Assembly: GCA_965277595.1 (NCBI GenBank)
Contig: CBDIDH010000002.1
Coordinates: 248,001-312,000, forward strand
Direction: 5' to 3'
Source: CBDIDH01 sp965277595
GTDB lineage: Bacteria > Planctomycetota > Planctomycetia > Isosphaerales > Isosphaeraceae
Length of the DNA: 64,000 bases
Part shown: one piece after another, positions 18,313-26,663 of the stretch
How positions within the stretch are numbered: the stretch's first letter is position 1
How the letters are laid out: the number at the start of each line of letters is the position of its first letter
Notes under the pieces: generated by a model
Database searches by the model: none
What the model saw: the letters and a program-made list of their open reading frames with translations, nothing else
Told to the model about the DNA's origin: nothing
Made by a program: the position numbers and the translations under genes

Positions 18313-19773
18313 TCAGGCGTTGAAAACGCGGCGGAGCGCGGAGCGGGCGGCGAAGAGACCGCAGAGGCCGTGAACGCCGGCGCCGGGGGGAGTTGACGAG
18401 GAACAGAGGAAGAGATCGGGCGCGGGGGTCGAATAGGGGTCGAAACGCGCGACGGGGCGGAAAAAGAGCTGGCGAAGATCGGTGACGCCGCCGGTCACGT
18501 CGCCGCCGGGATAGTTGGCGTTGTATCGTGCGAAGTCGGCCGGAGACCAGGCGCTCCGGGCGACGATCCGGGCGCGAAAGCCGGGGGCGAACCGCTCAAC
18601 CTGCGCCTCGATCCGCGAGGTCGGATCGTCGGTCGAGCCGTGCGGAAGGTGGCAATAGGCCCAGCCGGTCTGATGGCCGGCGGGGGCGCGACTGGGGTCG
18701 AAAAGAGACTGCTGGGCGACCAGGACGTAAGGACGCTCGACCGTTCGATTTTCCCAGATGGCCGCCTCGGCATCGGCGATTTCCTCGAACCGGCCGCCGA
18801 GGTGGACCGTCCCCGCGCTCCGGCACGCGTCGGCCGTCCAGGGGATCGGGCCGTCAAGAGCCCAGTCGAGCTTGAAGACGCCGGGGCCGTGGCGGAACCG
18901 GTTAAGGGCGTTCTTGTATCCCGTCGGCAGGCGATCGGCGGCGATCCGGGCGAGATCACGCGGGATCAGGTCAAAAAGCACGGCGCGCGCTTTTGGAAGT
19001 TCGTCGACCGAGTTCACGCGATGGCCGGTCACGATCTCGCCGCCGAGAGCCAAAAAACGCGCGGCCAGGGCGTCGGCGATCGCCCGCGAACCGCCCCGAG
19101 AAATCGGCCAGCCGACACTGTGGCCGGCAACGCCGAGAACCAGAGCGATTGCCGCCGTTGCCGCGCGATCGAGTGGCAAGATCGCGTGCGCGGCGAGTCC
19201 GGCGATGAGGGCTCGGGCACGATCGCCACGGAACCAGGAACTCGCCAGGCCACGCGCCGAACGCAGGGCACGCAGGCCGAACCGCGCGGAGGTGATCGGG
19301 TGTCGCATCGGCGCCAGACTGAGCGGGCCGAGGAGGTCGTGAAAGATCGTCTCGGCCTGGGCGACGAGCGGAGTCATCAGGCGTCGATACGCGTCGGCGT
19401 CCTCGGGGTCAAGGCCGTCGGCGGTGACGTCGACCGAGCGGTCAAGGACGACGGCGGAACCGTCGTCGAGCGGGTGCGCGAGCGGGAAGGTCGGCTGGAT
19501 CATCTCAAGGCCGACGTTGGCGAGGTCCTCGCTTTGAAAAAAGGGGGAGGCGAGCGCGAGTGGATGGATCGCGGAGCAGATGTCGTGGAGATAGCCAGGG
19601 CGGGTTAACTCGGCCGATCGCATGCCGCCGCCGACGGTCTCGGCCGCCTCGACGAGCAGGACGCGAAGGCCAGGTCGGGCCAGGGTGATCGCCGCCGCCA
19701 GACCATTCGGCCCAGCGCCGACGACGATGGCATCATAAGTGTCGCGGCTCGAAGCGATCATCAGCCGGGGCAT
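18313..19773 (-). CDS. Phytoene dehydrogenase-like FAD oxidoreductase (486 aa)
   Basis: An N-terminal dinucleotide-binding fold is clear: DAIVVGAGPNGLAAAITLA at about 11-29, then VLLVEAAETVGGGMRS, as in the CrtI/phytoene desaturase-like amine oxidoreductase superfamily. The C-terminal FAD-contact region is STPPGAGVHGLCG. These enzymes are flavin-dependent dehydrogenases or isomerases of carotenoids or other lipids. No carotenoid genes are adjacent, so the substrate cannot be assigned. An in-frame ATG at 19761 is an alternative start. Confidence 0.86.
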   Translation of the reverse strand: MPRLMIASSRDTYDAIVVGAGPNGLAAAITLARPGLRVLLVEAAETVGGGMRSAELTRPGYLHDICSAIHPLALASPFFQSEDLANVGLEMIQPTFPLAHPLDDGSAVVLDRSVDVTADGLDPEDADAYRRLMTPLVAQAETIFHDLLGPLSLAPMRHPITSARFGLRALRSARGLASSWFRGDRARALIAGLAAHAILPLDRAATAAIALVLGVAGHSVGWPISRGGSRAIADALAARFLALGGEIVTGHRVNSVDELPKARAVLFDLIPRDLARIAADRLPTGYKNALNRFRHGPGVFKLDWALDGPIPWTADACRSAGTVHLGGRFEEIADAEAAIWENRTVERPYVLVAQQSLFDPSRAPAGHQTGWAYCHLPHGSTDDPTSRIEAQVERFAPGFRARIVARSAWSPADFARYNANYPGGDVTGGVTDLRQLFFRPVARFDPYSTPAPDLFLCSSSTPPGAGVHGLCGLFAARSALRRVFNA

Positions 19774-19883
19774 CCTTTCACGGCGGGAGACCGAAGAGAG
19801 AGCGTCGCGGAGGATGGGCGGTTCGGTAGAATGACGTTGAGAAACGTTGAGAGTCAGGGCGAACCAGGACGGGCACCACGACG

Positions 19884-20375
19884 ATGAATCCCACGGATCA
19901 TGATCTTCAGGGCGAGTTTCCGACGCGGCAGGACGAGGAACTCGCGGCCTTGCTGGCCGGGTATCCGGTCGTCTGGTCGCTGCCGGTTCAGTGGGGCGAT
20001 CAGGATGCCTATCAGCATGTGAATAACATCGTCTATTTCCGCTGGTTTGAATCGGCCCGGATTGCTTATACGAAGCGCCTGGGTCTCTCGGAACTGATGC
20101 GCGAGCACAAAATCGGGCCGATCCTGGCGGCGATCGCCTGTGATTATCGTCGCCAGATTACCTTTCCCGACACGGTTCACGTCGGATCGCGGGTGACCCG
20201 GCTGGGTCGGACCAGCTTCGCGATGGAACATGCCCTCGTGAGCGTGAAGGGGCGGGCCGTCGCCGCCGAGGGAAAATCCACGCTCGTTGTCTTCGATTAC
20301 CAGGCGAATACGCCGGTTCCCGTACCCGAGGACGTTCGTCAGGCAATCCGCGACCTGGAAGGGAAAAACCTCTAG
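19884..20375 (+). CDS. Hot-dog acyl-CoA thioesterase, 4HBT family (163 aa)
   Basis: The motif VQWGDQDAYQHVNNIVYFRW near residue 38 is the 4-hydroxybenzoyl-CoA thioesterase active-site signature, with the aspartate followed by HVNN. YfkR/YbgC-like features follow: FESARIAYTKRLGL, then GPILAAIACDYRRQITFPD and TLVVFDYQ. It hydrolyses acyl-CoA thioesters in the cytoplasm; the specific acyl group cannot be read from the sequence. It is transcribed away from the oxidoreductase gene. Confidence 0.86.
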   Translation: MNPTDHDLQGEFPTRQDEELAALLAGYPVVWSLPVQWGDQDAYQHVNNIVYFRWFESARIAYTKRLGLSELMREHKIGPILAAIACDYRRQITFPDTVHVGSRVTRLGRTSFAMEHALVSVKGRAVAAEGKSTLVVFDYQANTPVPVPEDVRQAIRDLEGKNL

Positions 20376-20444
20376 GAAAAAGGGACAGTCGGGCCTTTTG
20401 CCTCGCATTCGAAACGAGCATTGGTGCAAAAAACGGCCCTGGAA

Positions 20445-21008
20445 TCAGCCTCGCGACGGTTTCCACTTGATGTTGCAGCCGATGCTGGGTTTCTGATCGG
20501 CGGCGACGGGGGCTCGCGAGAGCACGGCATCGAGCGCGGCGCGGAGGTCGGCACCGGTGACGGCGAGGCCGTTGCCGGGGCGACTGCCGTCCATCTGGCC
20601 CCGATAGACGAGCGAGAAATCGGCGTCGAAGACATAGAAATCGGGCGTGCAAGCCGCCTCAAAGGCGCGGGCGATATCCTGCGTTTCATCATAGAGATAG
20701 GGAAAGGTGTAGCCGGCCTCGACTTTCTCGCGGGCCATGTTCGCCGGGCTATCGGCCGGGTAGCTGGCGACGTCATTGGAACTGATCGCGACGACGGCGA
20801 CGCCCCGCCCCTGATACTCCTTCGCCAGCGCCGCGAAGGGCTCGCGTATGTGCTTGACGTAGGGACAGTGATTGCAAATGAAGGCCACAAGCAGCACGGG
20901 CGCGCCTCGGAAGTCGTTGAGAGAAATCGACTTGCCGTCGGTGTCCGGAAGCTGGAAATCCGGGGCCTTGGAGCCGAGAGGGAGCATGGTCGAGGCGGTC
21001 AGGGACAT
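20445..21008 (-). CDS. Thioredoxin-fold AhpC/TSA family protein (187 aa)
   Basis: The start at 21008 gives MSLTASTMLPLGSKAPDFQL, the usual N-terminus of the redoxin fold; a longer frame upstream runs through repeat-bearing intergenic DNA. C45 and C48 form CNHCPY, the motif of the thioredoxin-family group with CNHCPYVKH. The rest, AISSNDVASYPADSPANM, TPDFYVFD and LVYRGQMD, matches peroxiredoxin/TlpA-like proteins. It probably acts as a thiol oxidoreductase. No signal peptide is evident, so it is predicted cytoplasmic. Confidence 0.86.
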   Translation of the reverse strand: MSLTASTMLPLGSKAPDFQLPDTDGKSISLNDFRGAPVLLVAFICNHCPYVKHIREPFAALAKEYQGRGVAVVAISSNDVASYPADSPANMAREKVEAGYTFPYLYDETQDIARAFEAACTPDFYVFDADFSLVYRGQMDGSRPGNGLAVTGADLRAALDAVLSRAPVAADQKPSIGCNIKWKPSRG

Positions 21009-21126
21009 CGTTGGGGTCACTCCGGTCAAGGAATCGCGCCAGGAACGTTTGTCAGCGTACCCGGAGAGAGGGCGACCGCCAAGGTTGCCGCGAATGGTCG
21101 TCAATGCAGATCGGAGATCGGCGCGG

Positions 21127-21342
21127 ATTGGCTTCGTTTGCGAAATCCTCTCGTCGTTGGCTTCGTTTCGAACGTCCACCACCGCGCGGATAGGCAAGGG
21201 ATGAGGCAGAGAAAGGGGACCAAGGGCGATCTTGCCCGAGCGGGAACAGGTAAGTCGGGTCGAACGTCGTCGCGATTCGAGGATCGGCATTGGCTTCGTT
21301 TCGCTCTGGGGAGTCGCGGAGGCGTTGGCTTCGTTCAGCGAA
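21127..21342. repeat. Four copies of TTGGCTTCGTTT
   Basis: Copies begin at 21127 (ATTGGCTTCGTTT), 21156 (GTTGGCTTCGTTTCG), 21289 (ATTGGCTTCGTTTCG) and 21324 (GTTGGCTTCGTT). They form two pairs, each an ATTGG copy followed about 30 bases later by a GTTGG copy. The reverse complement is AACGAAGCCAAC. Probably a dispersed planctomycete repeat. Confidence 0.75.
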
Positions 21343-21525
21343 ATTGGTAAACCCGACCCTCGATGCGGAGTGTTCGACAGAGCAATCTTGACAAGGTTTC
21401 GGACAGGCGTCATAGGTGAACCGTGATTCGTTTTAGGGTGGAACTCGTTCCTGTGATCATCGTGAAAATCGGGAAACTGTTTCCGAATTTCTGAAGGAAA
21501 TTCCTTGAGAACAGAACAGAAGAAA

Positions 21526-21577
21526 ACAAAATCAAACTTTGGAGATCGGCGGGAACAAAGTCAAACTTTGCAGGATC
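21526..21577. repeat. Tandem pair of a 22-base AT-rich unit
   Basis: ACAAAATCAAACTTTGGAG at 21526 is repeated as ACAAAGTCAAACTTTGCAG at 21555, each running on into GATC. It is AT-rich compared with its surroundings and could be a binding site in the leader of the following gene. Confidence 0.7.
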
Positions 21578-21796
21578 AAAACAACCGGAAGATTCCACTC
21601 AACCCGCACAGCCGTTAAAGCCGATACCCTTGTTGAAGGTGAAAATCGCTGGCATGGCCTTGCGTGTCGGCTTGGGGGTTTAGAGAAGCAGGGCAGGCGG
21701 CAAGGTCGAAAGCCCCACATCGTCGAGAGACGAGAGGCCCCTGGGACGGGGGTTGCGGGGGGTCCGGGGCGTGACCAGGCAAGGGGGGGACCAGGG

Positions 21797-23626
21797 ATGG
21801 CCGGAGTGATTCGCAACGGTAGGCCGAACCGCCCGATCGAGCTTAAAGGGGCGAGGACGGGTCTGGTCGCCCTGCTGGCGCTGAGCGCGGGGGCCGGCTG
21901 CGGGCAGGCGATGGTCCGCCCGAAGTCGGGGCCGGGCCTTGCCGTGCAAGCACTCGGCCAGGTGGATGAAGAGGTACCCGGTCGTCAGCTTGGCTGGGAA
22001 GACCCAGGGCAGGCGGCGGCTCGCGCGGCTCTGGTCGCCAAAGGGGGAGGGTCGGCGAAGACCGGCCTGCCGCCGGGAGGACCGATCTCGATCGACTCGA
22101 TGACCGCCGGGCCGCACCCCTCGCCGACCCTGGCGAAGATCGCCACCTTTGACGGGTCGTCCTATGCGAAGACGACCTGGAATGGCTGGAAGATCCCCGA
22201 TCGCAAGCCCTTTGGCGCCGCGGGCGAACCCGTGCAAATGGCCAATCGCGGAGAGCTGATCGAGATGCCCCGGCCGATCAACCGTCGGGCCAGCGCTCGA
22301 TTGATGGACGATTCCTTGCTCGAAGCCTGCCGCGAATCCAAGATCGCTCCGCCGACGCGACGCAAGGCCGGGTCGAACACCCCAGCCCCTGTCGTCGATA
22401 GCCTGGCCGCGGCCTGCCGCGAGGCGCGAATCGCCCCGCCTAAGGCGAAGGCCGTTGCCTCCAATCCCGAGCCGGCGGTGGCGGCGGTGGTCGCCCGGGC
22501 ACCGGTCGCGCCGGAGCCGGTCAAGGTATCGCCGAAGGTGATCATCGTGCCGCCGACCGAGCCGGTCGCCGATGCCGTGGAATTGCCCAGGGCCGCGACG
22601 CAAGCCCGGATCGTTGACGTTCCCGCGGCGACAAAGCCCGAGGCCGTTGAACCGCGAGTTCAACCGACTCCGATGCCCCTGCTCGTGGCGACGCCCACCG
22701 AGGTTCCGCCGATTCCGACCGACCTGCCGACGAATGTCGCCTCGGCCGAGCCGAAGGAGCCGGAACCGATTCAGGGGCCGGAAAAGAAGGCGACGGAGAC
22801 GCTGGAATCAGAGTCGGCCCTGGCCGATCGTCGGCCGGTCCGGTTGCCGAAGAAGTCTCCGCAGGCGGAATCGACCGCGCCCGAGGCGCCGATGGACCGG
22901 CAGACGGTCGCGGTCGAGGCGCTGGCGACACCGGCCGGACCGGCCGCGCCGCCGCCTCCGCTGGACGAGGCGTTGCGGGTCACCGACATCGAGCCGCCGC
23001 GTCGTCCCGAGCCGAACACGCCTGAAGAGGCGTCGTTGTTGACGGACATCGCCCTGCCGCACCGTCCGCCCACGGGAAATTCGGGCGCTCCGAACGGACC
23101 CGTCGCGACGGCCCCGCCGACTCCCGAAGAGGCGTCGAAAGTCACGCAAATCGAACTGCCGCATCCGGTTCAGGGCGCCGAGCCAACCCCCGAAGAGGCC
23201 GCGAGGGTCACCCGGATCGAACTGCCGCATCGACCCGAGGCGCCCGCCGCGTCGGTCGAGCCGGCTCAGGCTGATCCGGTCGAACCCGATCAAGCGGCGA
23301 TGGTTGAACCCGTTCCGGCGGAGGCGTCGGCCGAGCGGGCTCCGGCACCCGAGGCGACTCCCGAGGAAGCCTCGCGGGCGACCGAGATTGAACTGCCGCA
23401 TCGTCCCGAGGCCCCGGCGGCGGTCGAGCCCGAGGCCAGCGTGGAACCAACTCTGGAAGAGGCGTCGCGCGTCTCCGAGATCGAACTGCCGCACCGGCCG
23501 ACCGGACCGGTCGAGAGTCAGGTGGTCGAGCAGGCCCAGGCCGCCCTCGCCGAGACGGCCAACACGGAAGAAAGCGTCGAATCGGCCGAGCCTCCGCCGC
23601 CGATTCCGAACCGACTGCCGGACTGA
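21797..23626 (+). CDS. Lipoprotein-like protein with repeated EEAS...IELPHRP motif (609 aa)
   Basis: The start at 21797 gives a hydrophobic N-terminus ending in LLALSAGAGC, which fits a lipobox, although the N-region is long. The middle is rich in Pro, Val, Ala and Glu. Between about residues 388 and 575 a unit of the form TPEEASRVTEIELPHRP occurs six times with variable Pro/Ala/Glu-rich spacers. Earlier, two copies of a LLEACRESKIAPP-type unit occur near 175 and 205. No enzymatic domain is seen. It is probably an extended, envelope-located protein; the repeats may be binding motifs. Function unknown. Confidence 0.72.
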   Translation: MAGVIRNGRPNRPIELKGARTGLVALLALSAGAGCGQAMVRPKSGPGLAVQALGQVDEEVPGRQLGWEDPGQAAARAALVAKGGGSAKTGLPPGGPISIDSMTAGPHPSPTLAKIATFDGSSYAKTTWNGWKIPDRKPFGAAGEPVQMANRGELIEMPRPINRRASARLMDDSLLEACRESKIAPPTRRKAGSNTPAPVVDSLAAACREARIAPPKAKAVASNPEPAVAAVVARAPVAPEPVKVSPKVIIVPPTEPVADAVELPRAATQARIVDVPAATKPEAVEPRVQPTPMPLLVATPTEVPPIPTDLPTNVASAEPKEPEPIQGPEKKATETLESESALADRRPVRLPKKSPQAESTAPEAPMDRQTVAVEALATPAGPAAPPPPLDEALRVTDIEPPRRPEPNTPEEASLLTDIALPHRPPTGNSGAPNGPVATAPPTPEEASKVTQIELPHPVQGAEPTPEEAARVTRIELPHRPEAPAASVEPAQADPVEPDQAAMVEPVPAEASAERAPAPEATPEEASRATEIELPHRPEAPAAVEPEASVEPTLEEASRVSEIELPHRPTGPVESQVVEQAQAALAETANTEESVESAEPPPPIPNRLPD

Positions 23627-23657
23627 TATTCGATCCAAATCAACGATCCAACCCAAC

Positions 23658-23697
23658 ACGACGGCCGGTCCTGGAAGATTCCGGGATCGGCCGTCGT
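23658..23697. terminator. GC-rich hairpin after the repeat lipoprotein gene
   Basis: ACGACGGCCG (23658-23667) pairs with CGGCCGTCGT (23688-23697), with further TCC/GGA pairing inside. There is no T-tract. It lies about 30 bases past the stop. Confidence 0.7.
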
Positions 23698-23938
23698 CGT
23701 TGGCAATTCGAACGGAAAAGGACGGGGGATCGGGGGGATTGCGCGGGGATCGGGAACCTGAGTCGACGTTTCGGGGCGAAGTGGGGTAAGCCCGCGAGTC
23801 GATCAAGAGGGTGGCTTGAATCGCCCACAGCGCGGGCGGGCCGTCGACCACTCGGTCGGTCCTGGGTTGCGAGGACCCGGGTCGATTCGAGGCAAAAGGG
23901 GCGAAGGGAATCGGCCGGGCTTCTCAGGAGGGGATCAG

Positions 23939-24796
23939 ATGTTGCTCGTCAGAGACCGCGATCGTCGGACGGTTCGCCCCAATCTCGAACCTCTCGAAGG
24001 GCGAACCGTGCTCTCGGCGATTATTGCCGTCGAGGCGGCGTCTCTTCCCAAAGTGCCCGCCGCGATTACCCTTGCGGAAAGCCACGCGATCGCCGGCGCC
24101 GCGGCGGTGACGGGCGGAATCGGCACGACCACGACGCCGACAGTCCCCGTTGCCAATCCCCCCTTGCCGGCCGGTCTCAATGCCTATACGGGCAACACCG
24201 GAGCACAGGGCAATGGTAACGGTCTGAGTAACAACATTAGTACGCCACTGCTGGGCAATGGTTTTCCCACGCCCGCCGAACTTGCGCGTGAGACCTATCG
24301 GTCGGCCTTTACCGGGCGGTATTACACCGGGCCGGGACGGTTCACGAGCCAGGGAACGACGTACTATTATCGCGGGATCGGCGGCTCGAACATGTTCCTG
24401 CATGGTGACTTCGACATGGCGATCATCACGCCGGTCGGTGGCGGAACGCAGTTCATCGGCGAGGCGGTCTTGCAGGACAAGAGCACGAACTCGGCGGGCA
24501 TTCAGGGGCTCACGCTGCTCGGCAACGTCACCGATGTCGACAGCAAGGGTCGCCCCACGAAGATGACCTTCACCGCCGACCCGAACATTTATTCGGGAGC
24601 CTTCTTCGTCGAGGCCGGCCAAGGAACCGTCTCGATCAAATACGGGGCGAACAATTCCATCAAGGTAAACTTCAACGGCCTGATTTACACGACCGGCCTG
24701 GCCAGCCCGCTCGTCAACCAGGATCTTTACGCCCGGCAGGGGCGGCCCATTCCCTTCCACCCTCCCACGAGCCTGGCGCAGATTCACAAAGGTTGA
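23939..24796 (+). CDS. LEPR-type exported protein (285 aa)
   Basis: The start at 23939 follows CAGGAGGGG. The N-terminus MLLVRDRDRRTVRPNLEPLE leads into GRTVLSA, a variant of the LEPR-type export signature of planctomycetes. The mature region is rich in Ala, Thr and Gly, then forms a beta-rich domain with YYTGPGRFTSQGTTYYYRG and a repeated LQDKSTNSAGIQGLTLLGNV-type pattern. No catalytic motif is seen. It is likely surface-exposed or extracellular. It converges on the next gene across a hairpin. Confidence 0.72.
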   Translation: MLLVRDRDRRTVRPNLEPLEGRTVLSAIIAVEAASLPKVPAAITLAESHAIAGAAAVTGGIGTTTTPTVPVANPPLPAGLNAYTGNTGAQGNGNGLSNNISTPLLGNGFPTPAELARETYRSAFTGRYYTGPGRFTSQGTTYYYRGIGGSNMFLHGDFDMAIITPVGGGTQFIGEAVLQDKSTNSAGIQGLTLLGNVTDVDSKGRPTKMTFTADPNIYSGAFFVEAGQGTVSIKYGANNSIKVNFNGLIYTTGLASPLVNQDLYARQGRPIPFHPPTSLAQIHKG

Positions 24797-24817
24797 GCAT
24801 CGAAGTGAAAAGACACC

Positions 24818-24849
24818 ACGACGCCGGGCACAAAGAGGACCGGCGTCGT
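24818..24849. terminator. Bidirectional hairpin between convergent genes
   Basis: ACGACGCCGG (24818-24827) pairs perfectly with CCGGCGTCGT (24840-24849) around a 12-base loop, then TTTG. It sits between a plus-strand gene ending at 24796 and a minus-strand gene ending at 24864. Confidence 0.78.
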
Positions 24850-24863
24850 TTGCGCAAACAGGA

Positions 24864-25772
24864 TCAGGCCGCCGATTTTTCTGAGGAAGGCTCGACGGGT
24901 CTTGGCTCGTCGGGCGTTTTATCGTCGGCCTTGGGTTCGTCGGGTTTCCTCGTCTCGGGCGTTTTTTCGACGGGCTTCTTGGCGTCGACCTTGGGTTCGT
25001 CGGTCGATTTCTCGTCGGTTTTGGGTTCGTCGCCAATGCCGGTGGTGGCGTCGCGTGATCGGGCGCGGGTGGTCACGTAGACCTTGCCGTCCTTGACCTC
25101 GATCTTGTCGAGGTGGCTGATCATCTCGGAGTATTCGGGGTTCTTGGAGACGTCCTTGGCGAGGTTCTCGCGGCTGAGTTGCTTCATGAATTCGGCGGTG
25201 GGTGTTTTGCCGTTGGCCTGAACCTCCGTGGCATGGACAACGAGCTCACTGTCGTGAAGCGAGACGGTGATGGTTGCCGTGCCGTTGAAGAAGCGCCCTT
25301 TGCCGAGACCCATGAGGAAGGGGATCTTTTCGAGCGGAAGGCTCAACTGGCCGTTGATCTTGTCGTCGACGATCTTGATATAAATCAGGCCCTTGAGGTC
25401 GGGATTCGAGTCGATCCAGACGTTGATGTCGTCGGCGGTCAGGACGATCTCGGCGGCTTCGCCCTTGTCGACGGCCGACTGATACGCCTGGCGACGCGTC
25501 TCGAAATCCTTGCGCTGGTCTTCGGTGTAGTCTGTCTTGGGCAAGGGGGCGGGGGTCGTGCTCGTGTACGCGACGATGGTCTTGTCGAGGAAGTTGTACG
25601 CGACGTACGACAGGACGCAGATCAGGAGCAGGCCGAGCACGCCAATGATCGAGGCCGAGACACAGCCGTAAAAGAAACAGCCGCGACCGGGTTTGGGCGG
25701 TTCCTCGGCGGTGAAGAGGGGTTCGGAGGCGGGAACTTTGTCCCGCGGGTCAGTCGCGGCGAAGTCGCTCAT
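24864..25772 (-). CDS. Single-span membrane protein with acidic/Lys-Pro tail (302 aa)
   Basis: A cytoplasmic N-terminus of about 35 residues precedes one strong membrane helix (ASIIGVLGLLLICVLSYVA). The external domain, residues about 75-240, has NVWIDSNPDLKGLIYIKI and ITVSLHDSELVVHA, giving an alpha/beta pattern I do not recognise. The last 60 residues are repeats of the type DEPKTDEKSTDEPKVDAKK, rich in Asp, Glu, Lys and Pro. Function unknown; probably envelope-anchored. Confidence 0.75.
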   Translation of the reverse strand: MSDFAATDPRDKVPASEPLFTAEEPPKPGRGCFFYGCVSASIIGVLGLLLICVLSYVAYNFLDKTIVAYTSTTPAPLPKTDYTEDQRKDFETRRQAYQSAVDKGEAAEIVLTADDINVWIDSNPDLKGLIYIKIVDDKINGQLSLPLEKIPFLMGLGKGRFFNGTATITVSLHDSELVVHATEVQANGKTPTAEFMKQLSRENLAKDVSKNPEYSEMISHLDKIEVKDGKVYVTTRARSRDATTGIGDEPKTDEKSTDEPKVDAKKPVEKTPETRKPDEPKADDKTPDEPRPVEPSSEKSAA

Positions 25773-25990
25773 CGGTCGGGTCGTCCAGGGCGTTGGCTAG
25801 GGGTCGGGTCAGGTCGGGCCGCCCGAGGTATTCGTCTCGAATTTACAGAGATTACAAGGGAAGACCGGTCTGGCCAAGCCGTTGCCGATTTTGAGGCCGA
25901 TGGATTGAAGCCGGACGACCGCTCGGGTCGAACGTAAAGGGATGTTGTCGATCGACGACGGGACGGCTCGGAACGAAAGGGGGCGGGCGC

Positions 25991-26569
25991 ATGGCGTTGA
26001 GGCGAGGCGGGTTTTCGAAACGGGCGATCGCCGGGGCCTGGCTGGCGGTGTCGGCCCTGGTCGGTCAAGCCGGAGCGCAGTCGATGCAGCCGCAACCGAA
26101 CAGGGCGGAATTGAGCGCGACGCCCCGGTATGTGACTGGCGAGCAATTGCAGACTATGACTCCGGCCGAGCTGGAATCGCTGTATCGACGCGCCTGGCCG
26201 GGGCCGACCCCGCGCGGCCGCGTGCACGGTCTGCCGATCGTCTCGCCGGGGACGTCGAGGGGGCCGGCGATGTCCCGAGCGGCGCGGGTGGTCTGGCAAG
26301 GAAAGGTCTTTCGCGACGACGGCGCGACCGCGGTGAATCGGTTCTTCGGCCTTCAAATGATTCAGGGGAATCTATCCCAGTCGGCAAGCTGGCTCGATGG
26401 TCGGCCGTCGTTGATTCTCGATTATCAGGATACGTCGGTCGTTTACGGTCGGTATCGCGATGAGATCCGCCAGGTGGCGCCGGGGCTTTACCTGGGCCTC
26501 ATGTACGCGCGAACGAAGAACGGACCGCCGACCTTCACGCGCTATTTTGCGTTCGAGACGCGCCCTTGA
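25991..26569 (+). CDS. Secreted protein of unknown function (192 aa)
   Basis: The N-terminus FSKRAIAGAWLAVSALVGQAG-like segment is a signal peptide ending near GAQSM. The mature part has TGEQLQTMTPAELESLYRRA, then WQGKVFRDDGATAVNRFFG, LILDYQDTSVVYGRYRDEIR and APGLYLGLMYAR. It looks like a compact beta-rich domain that may bind a lipid or small ligand, but I cannot name the family. A GGGGGCGG-type purine stretch lies just before the start. Confidence 0.72.
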   Translation: MALRRGGFSKRAIAGAWLAVSALVGQAGAQSMQPQPNRAELSATPRYVTGEQLQTMTPAELESLYRRAWPGPTPRGRVHGLPIVSPGTSRGPAMSRAARVVWQGKVFRDDGATAVNRFFGLQMIQGNLSQSASWLDGRPSLILDYQDTSVVYGRYRDEIRQVAPGLYLGLMYARTKNGPPTFTRYFAFETRP

Positions 26570-26617
26570 CAAGTTTGATGGCGCGGATTATGCACGCGTT
26601 GGCGGTTTGGAGAATCG

Positions 26618-26639
26618 AACCGGTGGGTAGTGACCGGTT
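26618..26639. promoter_or_regulatory. 7-bp inverted repeat upstream of the YXWXPGYW-type gene
   Basis: AACCGGT (26618-26624) and ACCGGTT (26633-26639) are perfect reverse complements 25 bases before the ATG at 26664. It could be an operator or a short terminator of the preceding gene; there is no T-tract. Confidence 0.4.
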
Positions 26640-26663
26640 TCCAACCTGTCGGGGCGGCATCCC

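Larger units (their letters stand above)
21009..21796. other. 788-bp divergent intergenic region with short repeats
   Basis: It lies between the minus-strand thioredoxin-fold gene and a plus-strand lipoprotein-like gene. No convincing gene is seen. It holds four copies of a TTGGCTTCGTT unit and one tandem pair of an ACAAARTCAAACTTTG unit, described separately, plus the small palindrome AAGGAAATTCCTT near 21494. Confidence 0.6.
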
